A stretch of 64,000 bases of DNA from Bacillota bacterium. Lineage in GTDB: Bacteria; Bacillota; Clostridia; Christensenellales; SZUA-584. The translations under genes and the position numbers were made by a program. Where the stretch lies: contig JAEYPO010000009.1 in NCBI GenBank assembly GCA_023410595.1, positions 288,141-352,140 on the forward strand, written 5' to 3'. Under the pieces are notes generated by a model. The model worked only from the letters and a program-made list of their open reading frames with translations, did not search any database and was not told where the DNA came from. Positions 42,585 through 50,029 of this stretch are shown piece after piece; the stretch's first letter is position 1; each line of letters opens with the position of its first letter.

Positions 42585-44471
42585 TTAAAGACTGCTCATC
42601 ACTCTTTTCAGATTGGCCTTATCGTCTTCGCCGAGCGTATACTGCTTGTTCAAAAACTCGACCCATTTATTCCTGGCTTCGCCGCCCTTATCGGACAAGG
42701 CCAGACATTCTATAATCAATATGTCGGCCTGCTTACGCTGCTGTTCGTCTTCAGACCTGTCGGAGCACATCTGAAGCAGCCCGGCCGCATAGACATATTT
42801 CCCTTCCTTGATAAGTTCGCGGGCTTTAATGATTATCGCCGCGTATCTGTCGGGCGCAGCCGCGCTTACCGCCTGTTCGGCGATCACAATCTGCTCTTCC
42901 GCCTTAGCTTCGGCAGCAGCTTCTTCCGGCTTCGCCTCTGTCTGCCCGGCAACGGCGGCCTGCTCTTCTGCTTTGGCTTCGGCAGCAGCTTCTTCCGGCT
43001 TCGCCTCTGTCTGCCCGGCAACCACCGCCTGCTCTTCTGTCTTGGCTTCGGCAGCGGCTTCTTCCAACTTCGCCTCTGTCTGTTCGATAACGGCGGCTGT
43101 CTCTTCCGCCTTTGCTTCGGCAACAGCCTCTTCCGGCTTCGCTTCTGTCTGTTCGATAACGGCGGCTGTGTCTTCTGCCTTGGCTTCGGCAGCAGCTTCT
43201 TCCGCCTTTACTTCTGCCTGACCGGCAAGTACAATCTGCTCTTCCGCCTTTACTTCGGCAGCAGTTTCTTCCGGCTTCGCCTCTGTCTGCCCGGCAACGG
43301 CGGCCTGCTCTTCTGCTTTGGCTTCGGTTTCATATTCTGCAAGCCCCTGTGAGCCCGCAGCCTTATCCTTTACGAATTTATCAATAAGCACATCCACTGC
43401 TTTCGCGCCCTGCGCTTCCGGTTTGGTTTCCGAAACGTCCGATCCGGCAGGCTCTTCCAAAACAGGTTCGGAAGCCTTCGTTTCAGCACCGGCTTTTACA
43501 TCTGCCCCGGCCTTTTGTTCGGGCTGCTCGTACATTGCGCCCAAAGCCGGCTTTGCGTCATTCGACTTGAGGACGGCGGCACTTACGAGCTCTGCGTCCG
43601 CAGGCTTATCCTTTACGAATTTATTTATAAGCGCATCCAACGCTTCCGCGCCCTGCGCTTCCGGTTTGGTTTCCGAAACGTCCGATCCGGCAGGCTTTTC
43701 CAAAACAGGCTCGGAAGCCCTCGTTTCAGCACCGGCTTTTACATCTGCTCCGACCTTTTGTTCGGACTGCTCGTACATTGCGCCCGGAGCCGGCTTTGCG
43801 TCGTCCGGCTTGAGAGCGGCGGCGCTTACGAGCTCTGCGTCCGCAGGCTTATCCGCTCCCGTCTTTACCGCTGCTCCGACACTTTCCGTAAGTGATTTCG
43901 ATTGAGACAGTATTTTTTCGTCCGCGTCTTTGAGCGCTTGGCCGAACGTCTGTTTAGCAGCGGACTGCGCGCTATGCGTCTCTTCTTTGGTCGCTTTGAC
44001 CGCGGCGTACTTTGGCGAATAGTTTTCGAGATTGACGCTGACCTTCTGCGCGGGGCTCCTTACCGTTTTGTCCGCTGTAATAATATCCTTGACTCTGTTT
44101 TTAAGCGCAAAGCTTGCAACGCTGATTTCTTCGGCTACGGGTTCCGCTTTAAGCTTGTCTTTATCCGCCTTGGTATCCTTGCCCCCTTTGATTGTGGATA
44201 CGGCATTGACTATCATCCGCGCGGATATGTAGATCACTACCAAGAGCACGGCGGAAAGCGATAGTTTTATAATAAGGTTTGTGTAACTGTCGAAAAAATT
44301 GTAAGGAAACAAAACGACACAACAGGAAAATGTACCGGTGGCCAAGGTAATTACGATTCCTATGACTTTGTAAATTACCCTCTTGTTCATAATTATGTTA
44401 AATAAAATCCCCGCAAGTGTACCCAATCCGATGATTGCAACATATAGTGTCAAAAGACTGGTCCCCTTCAC
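42585..44471 (-). CDS. Membrane protein with long tandem-repeat spacer and TPR-like end
   Basis: A 628-residue protein: three hydrophobic segments in the first 95 residues, a charged spacer, two 81-residue repeats (207-287 and 288-369, with DKPADAELVSAA and KAGAETRASEPVLE) and six and a half 23-residue repeats (383-536, of the type EAKAEEQAAVAGQTEAKPEE), then a helical TPR-like end (RYAAIIIKARELIKEGKYVYAAGLL). The repeats are nearly identical at DNA level and may vary in number. No family recognised. The C-terminal TPR may bind a partner and the spacer may reach out through the cytoplasm. Confidence 0.75.
   Translation of the reverse strand: MKGTSLLTLYVAIIGLGTLAGILFNIIMNKRVIYKVIGIVITLATGTFSCCVVLFPYNFFDSYTNLIIKLSLSAVLLVVIYISARMIVNAVSTIKGGKDTKADKDKLKAEPVAEEISVASFALKNRVKDIITADKTVRSPAQKVSVNLENYSPKYAAVKATKEETHSAQSAAKQTFGQALKDADEKILSQSKSLTESVGAAVKTGADKPADAELVSAAALKPDDAKPAPGAMYEQSEQKVGADVKAGAETRASEPVLEKPAGSDVSETKPEAQGAEALDALINKFVKDKPADAELVSAAVLKSNDAKPALGAMYEQPEQKAGADVKAGAETKASEPVLEEPAGSDVSETKPEAQGAKAVDVLIDKFVKDKAAGSQGLAEYETEAKAEEQAAVAGQTEAKPEETAAEVKAEEQIVLAGQAEVKAEEAAAEAKAEDTAAVIEQTEAKPEEAVAEAKAEETAAVIEQTEAKLEEAAAEAKTEEQAVVAGQTEAKPEEAAAEAKAEEQAAVAGQTEAKPEEAAAEAKAEEQIVIAEQAVSAAAPDRYAAIIIKARELIKEGKYVYAAGLLQMCSDRSEDEQQRKQADILIIECLALSDKGGEARNKWVEFLNKQYTLGEDDKANLKRVMSSL
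42864..43325 (-). repeat. Coding tandem repeat, 69-bp period
   Basis: Six full and one partial copy of a 23-codon unit starting E-A-K-A-E-E-Q, encoding residues 383-536 of the repeat protein. Copies differ by only a few bases, which fits recent expansion. Confidence 0.9.
43365..43853 (-). repeat. Coding tandem repeat, 243-bp period
   Basis: Two copies of an 81-codon unit (residues 207-369) with about 90 percent identity at protein level, starting D-K-P-A-D-A-E-L-V. Confidence 0.88.
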
Positions 44472-44738
44472 ATTTGATGATATATTTGTTTCCTACTATT
44501 TAATTGGGGATGATACGGATTGATTTAATATTGCCACCCTGCAGTCTTTGGCTTTTTAAGCTTTCCGCGAAATAATCCGGTCAACGAACACCCCAATAAT
44601 AGCTAATAGTTTGAAGGATATTTATTACAGGTAATTATACAATATGGTTTAACCAAAGTCAACGTATACAACATATGTTTATATATATCTAATTAAAGCC
44701 TCCGCCCTTATTTTCAGCGCTTTTGAATACTGCGGAAA
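44472..44738. other. AT-rich gap with no gene seen
   Basis: This stretch upstream of the repeat-protein gene holds the gene's promoter region and AT-rich sequence; no reading frame or hairpin stands out. Confidence 0.4.
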
Positions 44739-44785
44739 TAAAAAGAGCATATCCGTTTTTCAAGGCGCACCCATAGATATGCTCT
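44739..44785 (-). terminator. Terminator of sdpRI
   Basis: Minus strand AGAGCATATC/GATATGCTCT (10 bp) followed by TTTTATTT. Confidence 0.75.
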
Positions 44786-44805
44786 CTTGATTATTATGGC
44801 GGTTT

Positions 44806-45447
44806 TCATGCCGACGCTTTCTCATTTCTGTACGCAAAGTATGAATATATTATTGGTAAAACTATAAGCACTCCAAATACCGCTATGTCTATTATTACGC
44901 CTATCTCGAAGAAGCTTGCCGCGATTAAAACTATTCCCCCCGCCACCCAGAGATATCCTGCGAAGCGGTGCGTCCTGTTCCAGTTCGTCTCGCTCTGCAG
45001 CGTCCATGGCAGCTTTATTCCCACCGTGTAATTTTGCTTGCTCTTAGGCAAATAATTACCGCAAACGATTATTATCACTCCTGCCGCCGCTGGTATGATC
45101 ATGTGGAGCGGGATATCCGCGCCCATTGCCATAAACAGTGTCACCGGGATAATCACTACGGACATAAATGGCAGCAGCCAGTTTAAAAACGTCTTTATTG
45201 CCGCAGAAGCGTTTGCCGCCTTAGGGTCATTGTTTCTCATGAATACGCTTATAAAATTAATAAGCGCAAAAGCAACGGGCAGGCCGAAAGCAGCCAGTGC
45301 CTTGGGCAGAAAGCCGTCCGCGCTGCCGCTGCCGTTGAAATGTACGGCGACCTCTTCGGGCAGCCGGGAGTATACAGCAATCGATAGTATTATGGGCAGC
45401 AAACAGACCGCTGTCGTGATAACCAATATTTTGTTACTCTTCTTCAT
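44806..45447 (-). CDS. SdpI-like immunity membrane protein
   Basis: A 213-residue membrane protein with about six helices and the two SdpI/DUF1648 signatures: RLPEEVAVHFNGSGSADGFLPK at the N-terminus and KSKQNYTVGIKLPWTLQSETNWNRTHRFAGYLWV. In Bacillus SdpI protects against the SdpC toxin and sequesters SdpR. Its start overlaps the ArsR-type regulator by 14 bases. No SdpC gene is nearby. Confidence 0.88.
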   Translation of the reverse strand: MKKSNKILVITTAVCLLPIILSIAVYSRLPEEVAVHFNGSGSADGFLPKALAAFGLPVAFALINFISVFMRNNDPKAANASAAIKTFLNWLLPFMSVVIIPVTLFMAMGADIPLHMIIPAAAGVIIIVCGNYLPKSKQNYTVGIKLPWTLQSETNWNRTHRFAGYLWVAGGIVLIAASFFEIGVIIDIAVFGVLIVLPIIYSYFAYRNEKASA

Positions 45448-45712
45448 GTTTTTCCTTTCCGAATTGTGAGATCCAGAGCATTATCTCCTCAAGCACCGAA
45501 ACCTGGATCTCATAATATATAAAATTCTTATATTTGGTTTCTTTTATAAGGCCGGCCTTTTTGAGCAGGGAGAGATGATAGGATATAGTCGCTCCCGTTA
45601 TATCAAATCTGCCCGCTATCTCTCCCGCCGACATTTTTTTATCCTTCAGCATCTCCAGTATCTTTCTCCTTACCGGGTCTGAAAGCGCTTTAAAGGTTTC
45701 CGGAAACCCCAA
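45434..45712 (-). CDS. ArsR-family repressor, SdpR-like
   Basis: A 92-residue winged-helix repressor (ALSDPVRRKILEMLKDKK; DITGATISYHLSLLKKAGLI), which lacks metal-binding cysteines. It pairs with the SdpI-like gene and probably represses it through two palindromes in its promoter. Confidence 0.9.
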   Translation of the reverse strand: MGFPETFKALSDPVRRKILEMLKDKKMSAGEIAGRFDITGATISYHLSLLKKAGLIKETKYKNFIYYEIQVSVLEEIMLWISQFGKEKHEEE

Positions 45713-45731
45713 ATGCCATACCTCCTTAAAG

Positions 45732-45812
45732 CTATTTAGGTGGATATCTAAATAGATTTTAGCCGCAGCAATTTAACATGTCAAGGGGTATTTAGACTTT
45801 TTTCTAAATACC
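45732..45812 (-). promoter_or_regulatory. sdpRI promoter with two palindromic operators
   Basis: Minus strand: TTGACA (45784-45779), 17 bases, TAAAAT (45761-45756). Palindromes CTATTTAG-N8-CTAAATAG (45732-45755), downstream at the start site, and GGTATTTAG-N8-CTAAATACC (45787-45812), upstream of the -35, share half-site TATTTAG. Confidence 0.8.
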
Positions 45813-45927
45813 TGATAAATAGAATGAATGTTGATTCGCGTTTTATCCGCCCGGATGGAACGGGCCGCTTTTATATTACGTCTTCAGTATGCCCATATTA
45901 AAATCAAACGCCTCCTCGGACATACAA

Positions 45928-45955
45928 AAGGGGCGTATCCGCAAATACGCCCCTT
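45928..45955 (-). terminator. Terminator of the DUF6612-like gene
   Basis: AAGGGGCGTAT pairs with ATACGCCCCTT over 11 bp, loop of six; on the minus strand CTTTTGTAT follows. Confidence 0.7.
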
Positions 45956-45979
45956 CCTGAGTATCCATATTTTTAAGGC

Positions 45980-46822
45980 TTATTTGACCTCCGGGAGTGT
46001 GAAATCGGTCGCGTTGTTGATATTGGAAAGCTCCATCGTCATACGATATTTGGAAACCGTCAGCGCGATACTTTGACCCGTGCCCAGCGATTCTATAAGG
46101 TTGTTCATTATTTTTTGAATCATATCGGTCATATCTATATCGTATTTCACCGGGTAATAGTTCGCGCTGTCAATCCAGAACGTGACATTCATATCTTTCA
46201 TATCCTTAAGCATAGACTCTGCCACGTCCGAATCCGTCCCCAAAGAGGAGAACATTGAGTCCATGCCGCTAAGCGCACCGGATTCCTTGATGACTTCTTC
46301 TATACTGTCACCTGTGATGACCCCCTCAAGTTTGACGGTTTTCACCCCGCCTATCTCTTCATTGCCAGTAGCCTTGAAATTTTTAGCGTTTTTAAGGAAC
46401 AACTCCATATTCGCCTTGGCATCCGCCTGCTTCATGGAGCTGCTGTATTGATCCAGAGTCATTTCCTGCGCAATCCATTCTCCGCTGTTATTCGTATAAA
46501 CCTTAACTTTATCTCCCTCCGCTGCGACAAACATGTTGATAGTCTGCGAGCCCAGGGAACCCATATCCACGCTCATCTCCATCTTAGTTTTCATCGGATC
46601 AGTAAAGTAACTGCCATTCATATTGATGTTTGTATTCACATCCTGTCCCTGCGCACTCATTGCCATCTCAATGCCGATGGAAAAATCCGAGTTTTTTATG
46701 CCGGATGCGGCTTCCAAAGCTTTTTCAGCCTGCTGCTGCGGGCTCATCGTCGAACAGCCAGTAAGAACGCACATTAACACCATAGCCAAAAGCAATGGTA
46801 TTATTTTATTAAATTTCCTCAT
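45980..46822 (-). CDS. Lipoprotein, DUF6612/LppX-like
   Basis: A 280-residue lipoprotein with the lipobox VLTGC and a beta-rich body: EKALEAASGIKNSDFSIGIEM, GSYFTDPMKTKMEMSVDMG and a helical middle. Such proteins share the LolA/LppX fold and may bind lipids. Start after AAAAGGAGATAAACGA. Function unknown. Confidence 0.75.
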   Translation of the reverse strand: MRKFNKIIPLLLAMVLMCVLTGCSTMSPQQQAEKALEAASGIKNSDFSIGIEMAMSAQGQDVNTNINMNGSYFTDPMKTKMEMSVDMGSLGSQTINMFVAAEGDKVKVYTNNSGEWIAQEMTLDQYSSSMKQADAKANMELFLKNAKNFKATGNEEIGGVKTVKLEGVITGDSIEEVIKESGALSGMDSMFSSLGTDSDVAESMLKDMKDMNVTFWIDSANYYPVKYDIDMTDMIQKIMNNLIESLGTGQSIALTVSKYRMTMELSNINNATDFTLPEVK

Positions 46823-46989
46823 TCGTTTATCTCCTTTTGGCAAATCATATTTTTTTGATTATATCATACCTTGTGTCTCTAGTTTGCAGTATATTTAATT
46901 TTTTCCTCGTTAATCTTTTTTTACTCTTAATATTTACTGCTTATCGCTCGCTTCGGATCCCCTTCCATATCAAAAAGCTAAGAGCACTT

Positions 46990-47026
46990 ATGGGGCCCCC
47001 GCAAAGTCGTGAGGCTTTGCGGGGAA
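46990..47026. repeat. 40-bp palindromic element, copy 6 (reverse orientation)
   Basis: On the plus strand GGGGCCCCCGCAAAG, loop TCGTGAGG, CTTTGCGGGG. Read in reverse it is CCCCGCAAAG - CCTCACGA - CTTTGCGGGG, a perfect stem differing at two positions from copy 2 with both sides changed together. Confidence 0.8.
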
Positions 47027-47094
47027 GAAGAGGAGCAGTGAAGCGCATAAAGGCCGCAAGCCTAAAGCTTGCGGTCTTTGGAACGGAACTTGCT

Positions 47095-47599
47095 CCGACG
47101 TGGTGGAGATAAGGGGATTGCCTAATAATTCTATAACTGACTGCCCGCGCCGCTTGTTTATCTCAATGTTCGTCTACCGTGGAACCCGTCTCGCTAAAAA
47201 CGCCCCACAGGGGCGTTTTTTACGCTCGCTTCGAATCCCTTATCGGCCAAAACAAAAAACACCCTTTTGGGTGCTTTTTGTTTTGGTGGAGATAAGGGGG
47301 TAGCTTAATAATTCTGTAAATGACTGCCCGTGCCGCTTGTTTATCTCAATGTTCGTCTACCGTGGAACCCGTCTCGCTAAAAACGCCACACTGTGGCGTT
47401 TTCTTAACGCTCGCTTCGACTCCTCTTACGGATAAATAACTATAAACAGAAATTACTGCCCGTGCCGTTTGTTTACCTCAATGCCCGTCTACCGTGGAAC
47501 CCGTCTCGCTAAAAACGCCCCACAGGGGCGTTTTTTACGCTCACTTCGAATCCCCTTATCGGCCAAAACAAAAAACACCCTTTTGGGTGCTTTTTGTTT
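47095..47599 (-). repeat. Array of decayed copies of the tRNA-Ala 3' end and terminator
   Basis: Three copies of a unit beginning at 47140, 47323 and 47455 (first period 183 bp; the second lacks the terminator part). The unit contains TACCGTGGAACCCGTCTCGC, a GC hairpin and TTCGAATCCC(C)TTATC in the plus direction, i.e. an inverted copy of the tRNA T-arm and acceptor. tRNA 3' ends (TGGTGGAGATAAGGGG) recur at 47101 and 47284. The unit centres are palindromes with ACACCC-TTTT-GGGTG. Confidence 0.75.
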
Positions 47600-47675
47600 T
47601 GGTGGAGATAAGGGGATTCGAACCCCTGGCCTCTGCATTGCGAACGCAGCGCTCTACCAACTGAGCCATATCCCC
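47600..47675 (-). tRNA. tRNA-Ala (anticodon CGC)
   Basis: On the minus strand: GGGGATATGGCTCAG, D-arm, anticodon loop TTCGCAA with anticodon CGC, T-arm GGGGTTCGAATCCCC, and encoded CCA. The acceptor has G3-U70, the identity element for alanyl-tRNA synthetase. Confidence 0.93.
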
Positions 47676-47801
47676 GCGTTTCGTCACAGGAACGTATTAT
47701 AACTTATTTTTAAATAGTATGCAATACCTTTTGTTTTAACATAAAAGCAATTAATTGCTACAGCTATATAATCATTAGCCCGCGGCCTAAAAGCGTGAAA
47801 G

Positions 47802-48014
47802 TCAATACACGCGCGTATTTGCCTTCACGCCCAGCCTTATGCCTTCCGTCGTGAGCTTGACGTACTTTTCGCTCATATACCTAAGCAGCCCTTTTGTTAC
47901 CAGCGCGTCAATTATCTTTCTCTCGCGGGGCAAAGACATTATGTTGAATATCTTGCTTCCCCGACCGGAGGCTTTCCATATCTTCTCGAAGACTTCCTTT
48001 TCTTCCTTCGTCAT
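47802..48014 (-). CDS. Small hypothetical protein
   Basis: A 70-residue protein (MTKEEKEVFEKIWKASGRG; ERKIIDALVTKGLLRYM; VKLTTEGIRLG). The middle looks like a winged-helix remnant. The ribosome site is weak. It may be a DNA-binding fragment or a real small gene. Confidence 0.45.
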   Translation of the reverse strand: MTKEEKEVFEKIWKASGRGSKIFNIMSLPRERKIIDALVTKGLLRYMSEKYVKLTTEGIRLGVKANTRVY

Positions 48015-48186
48015 AGCATTGCCTGCCTTTTTATTTTATTATATTATACCACAAACAGAAAATTGACGCTCGCTGAAGTGCTCCTGCAAGGCTCCCTTTT
48101 GGCTGACCGCGCCATTTCTGTACTTCAAATAGATGTGCCATCAATCCGAGTCGCTGAAAGCATGCCACCGGCGGAGGCAAGCTCAT

Positions 48187-48245
48187 GTTCGAATCCACCC
48201 TATGCCAAACAAAAGGCGCCCAGCATGGGTGCCTTTTGTTTGGAA
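48187..48245. repeat. Isolated tRNA 3'-end and terminator remnant
   Basis: TGTTCGAATCCACCC followed by GCCAAACAAAAGGCGCCCA and TGGGTGCCTTTTGTTTGG. It resembles the unit at the tRNA-Ser locus (49.6 kb), including the preceding AGCTCATG/GGCGGAGGCAAGC sequence. Confidence 0.6.
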
Positions 48246-48311
48246 AGTAGTGACCTACCTTTGATACCGATGTACATGGCATGACCACCTGCTTTTTTCT
48301 CTTTTTTATGT

Positions 48312-48317
48312 TATAAT
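48312..48317 (+). promoter_or_regulatory. Extended -10 promoter of exporter gene
   Basis: TGTTATAAT, an extended -10 motif (TG three bases before TATAAT). No strong -35; transcription would start near 48324. Confidence 0.65.
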
Positions 48318-48350
48318 ATTTATAAATAAAAATCTACCACCGGGTAGGAA

Positions 48351-48389
48351 ATGCGAAAAGCATTCGTTTACACATCATTAGGTCTTTGA
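48351..48389 (+). CDS. 12-codon leader peptide
   Basis: ATG CGA AAA GCA TTC GTT TAC ACA... to TGA encodes MRKAFVYTSLGL. It covers the left arm of the following terminator hairpin and stops in its loop. GGTAGGAA precedes the ATG, although with short spacing. Confidence 0.55.
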   Translation: MRKAFVYTSLGL

Positions 48390-48416
48390 AGATGTGTATG
48401 CGAATGCTTATTTTTT
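48358..48416 (+). terminator. Attenuator hairpin upstream of exporter gene
   Basis: AAGCATTCG...TTTACACATC pairs with GATGTGTATGCGAATGCTT (stems 48358-48366 with 48401-48409, inner part 48369-48376 with 48391-48398), followed by ATTTTTT. A leader peptide is encoded across the left arm. A ribosome stalled there would break the terminator. Confidence 0.7.
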
Positions 48417-48450
48417 ACCTTTGTGGTACAAATCAAAGGAGGAAAAAGAA

Positions 48451-49167
48451 ATGTGGGGTTTATTGCTTCCAACAATTCTAGCAAGCGCTGCCGATAGTCT
48501 TAATCCTATCGCTATCACACAACAGTTCATCTTGCAAGGCATGGTAAAAAAGCCAAGAGATATTTGGTATTTTATTTTGCCTACGGGTATTACAAATCTT
48601 ATAGGTGGATTTCTTGCTTATTTCGGATTGGTTGCCCTTATTGAAAATTTCCTTGCGGATATTCTCACAACACGCGGCTTTTATTTTTATGTAGCAGAAT
48701 TTATCCTTGCAATAGCGTTTCTATTAGCGGGAGCGTTTTCCATTCAAAGCAGAAAAATCAAAAATAATGAAGCCAAAATGCAGGAAACAGATACTGATGA
48801 AGAAAAAAAAGCGGCTGCAAAAAAGATAAAATCGGTATCTCCAATAGCGTTAATTGCTATGGGTGTCGGTTCAACAATATCTGAATTAATTACCGCATTA
48901 CCTTATTTTGCTTTCTTGGCAATTCTGCTGAATTACGAGCTGGCCTTATTTGAACTTACAATTATCCTTGTGCTTTATAACACGATATATACCTCTCCGT
49001 TGGCTATACTGTACCTTGTTTATCGAAAAGCACAGAATAAATTTGATGCTTTATATTTGATAATCAAACGGATAATTACAAAATGGTCGAATGTTTTAGT
49101 GCCGACAGTATTTTTTGCAATAGGCGTATTTTTGACCTATCATTCACTATCGCTCTTATTGCCCTGA
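48451..49167 (+). CDS. GAP/SfLAP-like six-helix membrane exporter
   Basis: A 238-residue membrane protein with six hydrophobic segments. The N-terminus (LLLPTILASAADSLNPIAIT) has the family-type ADSLNP block and GVGSTISELITALPYFAFL in the middle. I place it in the GAP/SfLAP (LysE-like) group. ATG follows AAAGGAGGAAAAAGAA. Codon use is AT-rich compared with neighbours. With its leader peptide and attenuator it resembles antibiotic-inducible resistance or export genes. Substrate unknown. Confidence 0.75.
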   Translation: MWGLLLPTILASAADSLNPIAITQQFILQGMVKKPRDIWYFILPTGITNLIGGFLAYFGLVALIENFLADILTTRGFYFYVAEFILAIAFLLAGAFSIQSRKIKNNEAKMQETDTDEEKKAAAKKIKSVSPIALIAMGVGSTISELITALPYFAFLAILLNYELALFELTIILVLYNTIYTSPLAILYLVYRKAQNKFDALYLIIKRIITKWSNVLVPTVFFAIGVFLTYHSLSLLLP

Positions 49168-49203
49168 TTGTAAAAATGATTTGTTCCTAACACAAAAAGA
49201 TAC

Positions 49204-49234
49204 TCCTCACAACCATAATGGCGGTGAGGATTTT
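49204..49234 (+). terminator. Terminator after the exporter gene
   Basis: TCCTCAC (49204-49210) and GTGAGGA (49224-49230) pair, followed by TTTT. Confidence 0.75.
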
Positions 49235-49310
49235 GTTGTCTATAAAAGCGCTTGTGACTATTGGATTAAGAAGCAGTTTAATTATTTTCGACATAAGCTG
49301 CAGCTATGGT

Positions 49311-49691
49311 CGAGGAGGTGGGATTCGCTCCGCGCCTTTTGGCGCTATCACGCCGCCTCGCTTGGAATTTAGAGGTGGGCTGCCTTCTAGTCGTTTTTGT
49401 CTACCCGCGCCGTTTCCTTATCTCAAACAGTCACTACCATCAAGCCGGGTCGGGGCAAACTGTACACTGTACAGTTTGCTTATCCCTCCCTTCGAGATCC
49501 CGCCTCCAGACAAAAAAACAGACACCCAAATGGGTGCCCTCTTTTTTTGGCGGAGGAGGTGGGATTCGCTCCGCGCCTTTCGGCGCTATCACGCCGCCTC
49601 GCTTGCCTTCATCCGCCACTGGCGGCGGCAAGCTCGTGTTCGAATCCACCCAATGCCAAAAAAAGAAAGCACCTTTGGTGCCCTCTTTTTT
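49311..49691 (-). repeat. Array of decayed copies of the tRNA-Ser 3' end and terminator
   Basis: GAGGAGGTGGGATTCG occurs at 49313-49328 and 49553-49568, matching the true tRNA end, each continuing with CTCCGCGCC. Two palindromic centres carry a GGGTGCC or GGTGCC hairpin followed by CTCTTTTTTTGG, each facing an inverted T-arm copy (TTCGAGATCCCGCC at 49483; TTCGAATCCACCC at 49640). Confidence 0.75.
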
Positions 49692-49782
49692 TGGCGGAGG
49701 AGGTGGGATTCGAACCCACGGTACCTTTCAGGGTACACTCGATTTCGAGTCGAGGCCGTTATAACCACTTCGATACTCCTCC
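49692..49782 (-). tRNA. tRNA-Ser (anticodon CGA)
   Basis: On the minus strand: GGAGGAGTATCGAAGTGG, anticodon stem CTCGA with loop CTCGAAA giving CGA, a long variable arm (TGTACCCTGAAAGGTACCG), T-arm GTGGGTTCGAATCCCAC and CCA. The long variable arm identifies a class II tRNA. Confidence 0.92.
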
Positions 49783-49792
49783 ACATATTATC

Positions 49793-49847
49793 ACCCCATT
49801 AAGCCTCCCTTTAAGAGGAAGTGTCCCGCAGGGACGAAAGGGTGTTT
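49793..49847. repeat. Repeat with palindromic-family left end, copy 2 of the CCTCCCTT type
   Basis: ACCCCATTAAGCC then CTCCCTTTAAGAGG, GTCCC-GCA-GGGAC hairpin and GAAAGGGTG. It starts like the 40-bp family but continues like the degenerate repeat at 37.8 kb. Confidence 0.5.
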
Positions 49848-49992
49848 TTATCTGGCTTTCGCCGTGATTTCCTAGCGGCCTTTTTTATGCCACGGAAGTA
49901 CATTATAAAGCATTTACATATCAGATTCAAGCATTAATTGCGCCGTGTAATTTTGTATATTATAGTATTTATATACGCTCAAAAAACACAAA

Positions 49993-50026
49993 AGCAGCCG
50001 CTTTTTAAATACGGCTGCTTTTCATA
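49993..50026 (-). terminator. Terminator of the foldase gene
   Basis: AAAGCAGCCG pairs with CGGCTGCTTT around CTTTTTAAATA; on the minus strand it ends in TTTTGTG. Confidence 0.75.
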
Positions 50027-50029
50027 TAA

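Noticed and set aside
43318..43905. 195-codon serine/alanine-rich frame opposite the repeat gene
   Set aside because: It is the mirror of the repeats and has no start signals.
47095..49691. CRISPR-like array
   Set aside because: Units are too few, irregular in spacing and are tRNA ends and terminators, without cas genes.
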